Below are positions 62,422-64,000 of a stretch of DNA of 64,000 nucleotides, piece by piece (the stretch's first letter is position 1; every line of letters begins with the position of its first letter). A program made the translations under genes and the position numbers. Origin of the DNA: Crenobacter caeni (GTDB taxonomy: Bacteria > Pseudomonadota > Gammaproteobacteria > Burkholderiales > Chromobacteriaceae); contig NZ_JAAGAA010000004.1 of the NCBI RefSeq assembly GCF_010435965.1, positions 1-64,000 of the forward strand. Direction: 5' to 3'. Under the pieces are notes generated by a model. The model worked only from the letters and a program-made list of their open reading frames with translations, made no database searches and had not been told where the DNA came from.

Positions 62422-64000
62422 GCGCGCGAGAGCGCCTTTTCGATGAAGCGGCGCGGCACCTGCGTTTTGGGGACGCGCACGTCGAACCAGCGGCGCACGT
62501 CCCAGTCGAGGCCGATGCCGTGCATGTAGTTGTACAGCGCCTTGGAGAGCGCGCGGCCCATCGCCGCGTGGTCGGTGCCGGTCGGGTCGGTGAAGCCGAC
62601 GTCGTTCTGCGCGAAGCCGGCGAACGGCAGCGGCTGGAGCGTGATGCCGTATTCGGCGGGCTGTTTGCCGACCGGCGAGTGGATGGTGCACGCGAAGCGG
62701 TGGAAGTAGCCGGACTGGATGCAGCCCGCCTCGAAGAGCTGGCGAACGTACTCGAGCGCGTCGACGCTGTCCTGCACGGTCTGCGTCGGGAAGCCGTACA
62801 TCAGGTAGGCGTGCACCAGGATGCCCGCTTCGGTGAAGTCGCGGGTGACGCGGGCGACCTGTTCGACCGACACGCCTTTTTTCATCAGCTTGAGCAGGCG
62901 GTCGGATGCGACCTCCAGCCCGCCGGACACCGCGATGCAGCCGCTTTGCGCCAGCAGCCGGCACAGGCCGGCGTCGAACGACTTCTCGAAGCGGATATTG
63001 CCCCACCAGGTGATCGCCAGGCGGCGGCGGATCAGTTCTTCGGCCAGCGCGCGCAGCATCTTGGGCGGCGCCGCCTCGTCGACGAAGTGAAAGCCGGTCT
63101 GCCCGGTTTCTTCGACGATGCGTTCGATGCGGTCGGCCAGCAGCGACGCGTTGGCCGTCTCGTAGCGCGAGATGTAGTCGAGGCTCACGTCGCAGAAGCT
63201 GCACTTCTTCCAGTAGCAGCCGTGGGCGACGGTCAGCTTGTTCCAGCGCCCGTCCGACCACAGGCGGTGCATCGGGTTGAGCATGTCGATCAGGCTCAGG
63301 TAGTCGGCAATCGGCAGGCCGTCCCAGGTCGGCGTGCCGGTTTCGCTGAACGGCACGTCCGGCTCGGGGAAGTTCACGTAGCGCACGCGCTTGTCGTCGC
63401 GCAGGTAGGTGCGCACCAGCCGCTCGCGCGAACGCCCGCCTGAGAGGTGGTCCATCAGCGCGAGCAGCGGCCGCTCGCCGTCGTCGAGCGTCACGTAGTC
63501 GAAGTAGTCGAATACGCGCGGCTCGGATAGCGAGCGCAGCTCGGTGTTCACGTAGCCGCCGCCGAGCACGATCCTGGCCTGAGGGCGCAGGCGGCGCACG
63601 GTTTGCGCGATGCGGAACGCCGCGTACACCGAGCCGGGGAAGGGTACCGACAGCAGCACCACGTCGGGTGCGTGCGCCTTAAGCGTGGCTGCGACCAGCG
63701 CCTCGAGCGTCTCGTCGACCAGCGTCGGCGGTGCGGCAAGCGCCTGGGCGAGCGGGTCGAACGAGCCCTGGCTCAGCGCGAGGCTCTCGGCGTAGCGGAC
63801 GAACTCGAAGCGGCTGTCGGCGGCGTCGCGCAGCACGTCGGCCAGGTCGTCCAGGTATAGCGTCGCGATATGGCGCGCGCGGTCGTAACTGCCCAGCTCG
63901 CCGAACGCCCAGGCCAGCGGGTCGGCGTCGGGCGCTTCAGGGTCGACGTAGGCGTCGATCGCGGCGAAGCGCGCGCCCTCGGGTAGCAGCGTGCGGCTGG
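62418..64000 (-). CDS. B12-binding-type radical SAM protein (5' end beyond window)
   Basis: At least 527 codons. The frame stays open and protein-like to position 64000 (PDADPLAWAFGELGSYDRA and similar), so the ATG at 63836 is not the true start. An N-terminal cobalamin-binding-like half (VVLLSVPFPGSVYAAFRIAQ, then ARIVLGGGYVN) is followed by the iron-sulphur motif CYWKKCSFC, a CX4CX2C form, and the TIM-barrel core (GGLEVASDRLLKLMKKGVS). The reaction is unknown; the group covers methylations and ring or lipid chemistry. Confidence 0.85.
   Translation of the reverse strand, partial: SRTLLPEGARFAAIDAYVDPEAPDADPLAWAFGELGSYDRARHIATLYLDDLADVLRDAADSRFEFVRYAESLALSQGSFDPLAQALAAPPTLVDETLEALVAATLKAHAPDVVLLSVPFPGSVYAAFRIAQTVRRLRPQARIVLGGGYVNTELRSLSEPRVFDYFDYVTLDDGERPLLALMDHLSGGRSRERLVRTYLRDDKRVRYVNFPEPDVPFSETGTPTWDGLPIADYLSLIDMLNPMHRLWSDGRWNKLTVAHGCYWKKCSFCDVSLDYISRYETANASLLADRIERIVEETGQTGFHFVDEAAPPKMLRALAEELIRRRLAITWWGNIRFEKSFDAGLCRLLAQSGCIAVSGGLEVASDRLLKLMKKGVSVEQVARVTRDFTEAGILVHAYLMYGFPTQTVQDSVDALEYVRQLFEAGCIQSGYFHRFACTIHSPVGKQPAEYGITLQPLPFAGFAQNDVGFTDPTGTDHAAMGRALSKALYNYMHGIGLDWDVRRWFDVRVPKTQVPRRFIEKALSRA

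Overview
The window looks like chromosomal DNA of a high-GC betaproteobacterium, most likely of the order Neisseriales (Chromobacterium/Crenobacter-like relatives). This rests on the core block folC / SPOR-domain gene / cvpA / purF / metZ in that order, a TakP-type TRAP transporter, metZ-type methionine synthesis and an H-NS-like protein with a C-terminal DNA-binding core. The assignment is inferred from gene order and protein style, not from a search. Coding DNA is dense. Only the first ~250 bases look less GC-rich, and I saw no rRNA, tRNA, CRISPR array or intact insertion sequence.

Layout. Positions 1-498 hold no convincing gene but carry a large inverted repeat. 499-4937 (minus) is a TRAP operon with two tandem near-duplicate binding proteins. 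5202-7610 (minus) holds an NlpC/P60 lipoprotein and the ABC-F ATPase Uup. 7915-14163 (plus) is the housekeeping run: hypothetical, YgfX-like, folC, SPOR, cvpA, purF, metZ. 14344-17468 (plus) is a PsrA-like TetR regulator with fadE, behind PsrA-like operator palindromes. 17720-20594 holds an OmpA-family protein, a small hypothetical protein and a ferric-reductase-like flavoprotein.

20599-28234 (minus) is a nine-gene, tightly overlapping operon: FAD oxidoreductase, DUF1365, cyclopropane-fatty-acid-synthase-like enzyme, chalcone-isomerase-like protein, MFS carrier, DUF3833 lipoprotein, SDR, NTF2/SnoaL-like protein. It ends with a MerR regulator carrying a cobalamin-binding domain with the W-x9-EH and ExHxxG signatures of CarH/LitR light sensors. 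A near-ideal promoter with a TTTGTACAGTACAAA palindrome directly upstream of its -35 box precedes the operon. I read this as a light-controlled, self-regulated membrane-lipid modification operon.

28394-34834 (minus) is a second, seven-gene operon: small membrane protein, sodium:solute symporter, isoaspartyl peptidase/asparaginase, creatininase-family amidohydrolase, ketopantoate-reductase-like enzyme, SDR and DegT-family aminotransferase. This looks like an uptake-and-degradation pathway for an amide-containing compound that I cannot identify. An exact FNR/ANR-type box lies between it and the divergent dps gene.

36395-43663 holds a nitrate/nitrite-sensor-type chemoreceptor and a molybdenum-cofactor set (moeB, then mobB-moaD-moaE-mobA-moeA-mog) interrupted by a TauE/SafE transporter. 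43667-57955 is a mosaic of small enzymes: ICMT-like, an isochorismatase-fold protein lacking the usual Cys, cupin, phosphatase, AEC carrier, dGTPase, acyltransferase, HD phosphohydrolase, PepT, nucleoside hydrolase, DbpA, methyltransferase and a DsbA-like protein. 58023-59834 pairs a nucleobase permease with ppnP from divergent promoters. 59985-64000 holds a YdjM-like protein, an RluA-family enzyme coupled to a ferredoxin, Rof, an H-NS-like protein, and a B12-binding-type radical SAM protein that runs off the end of the window.
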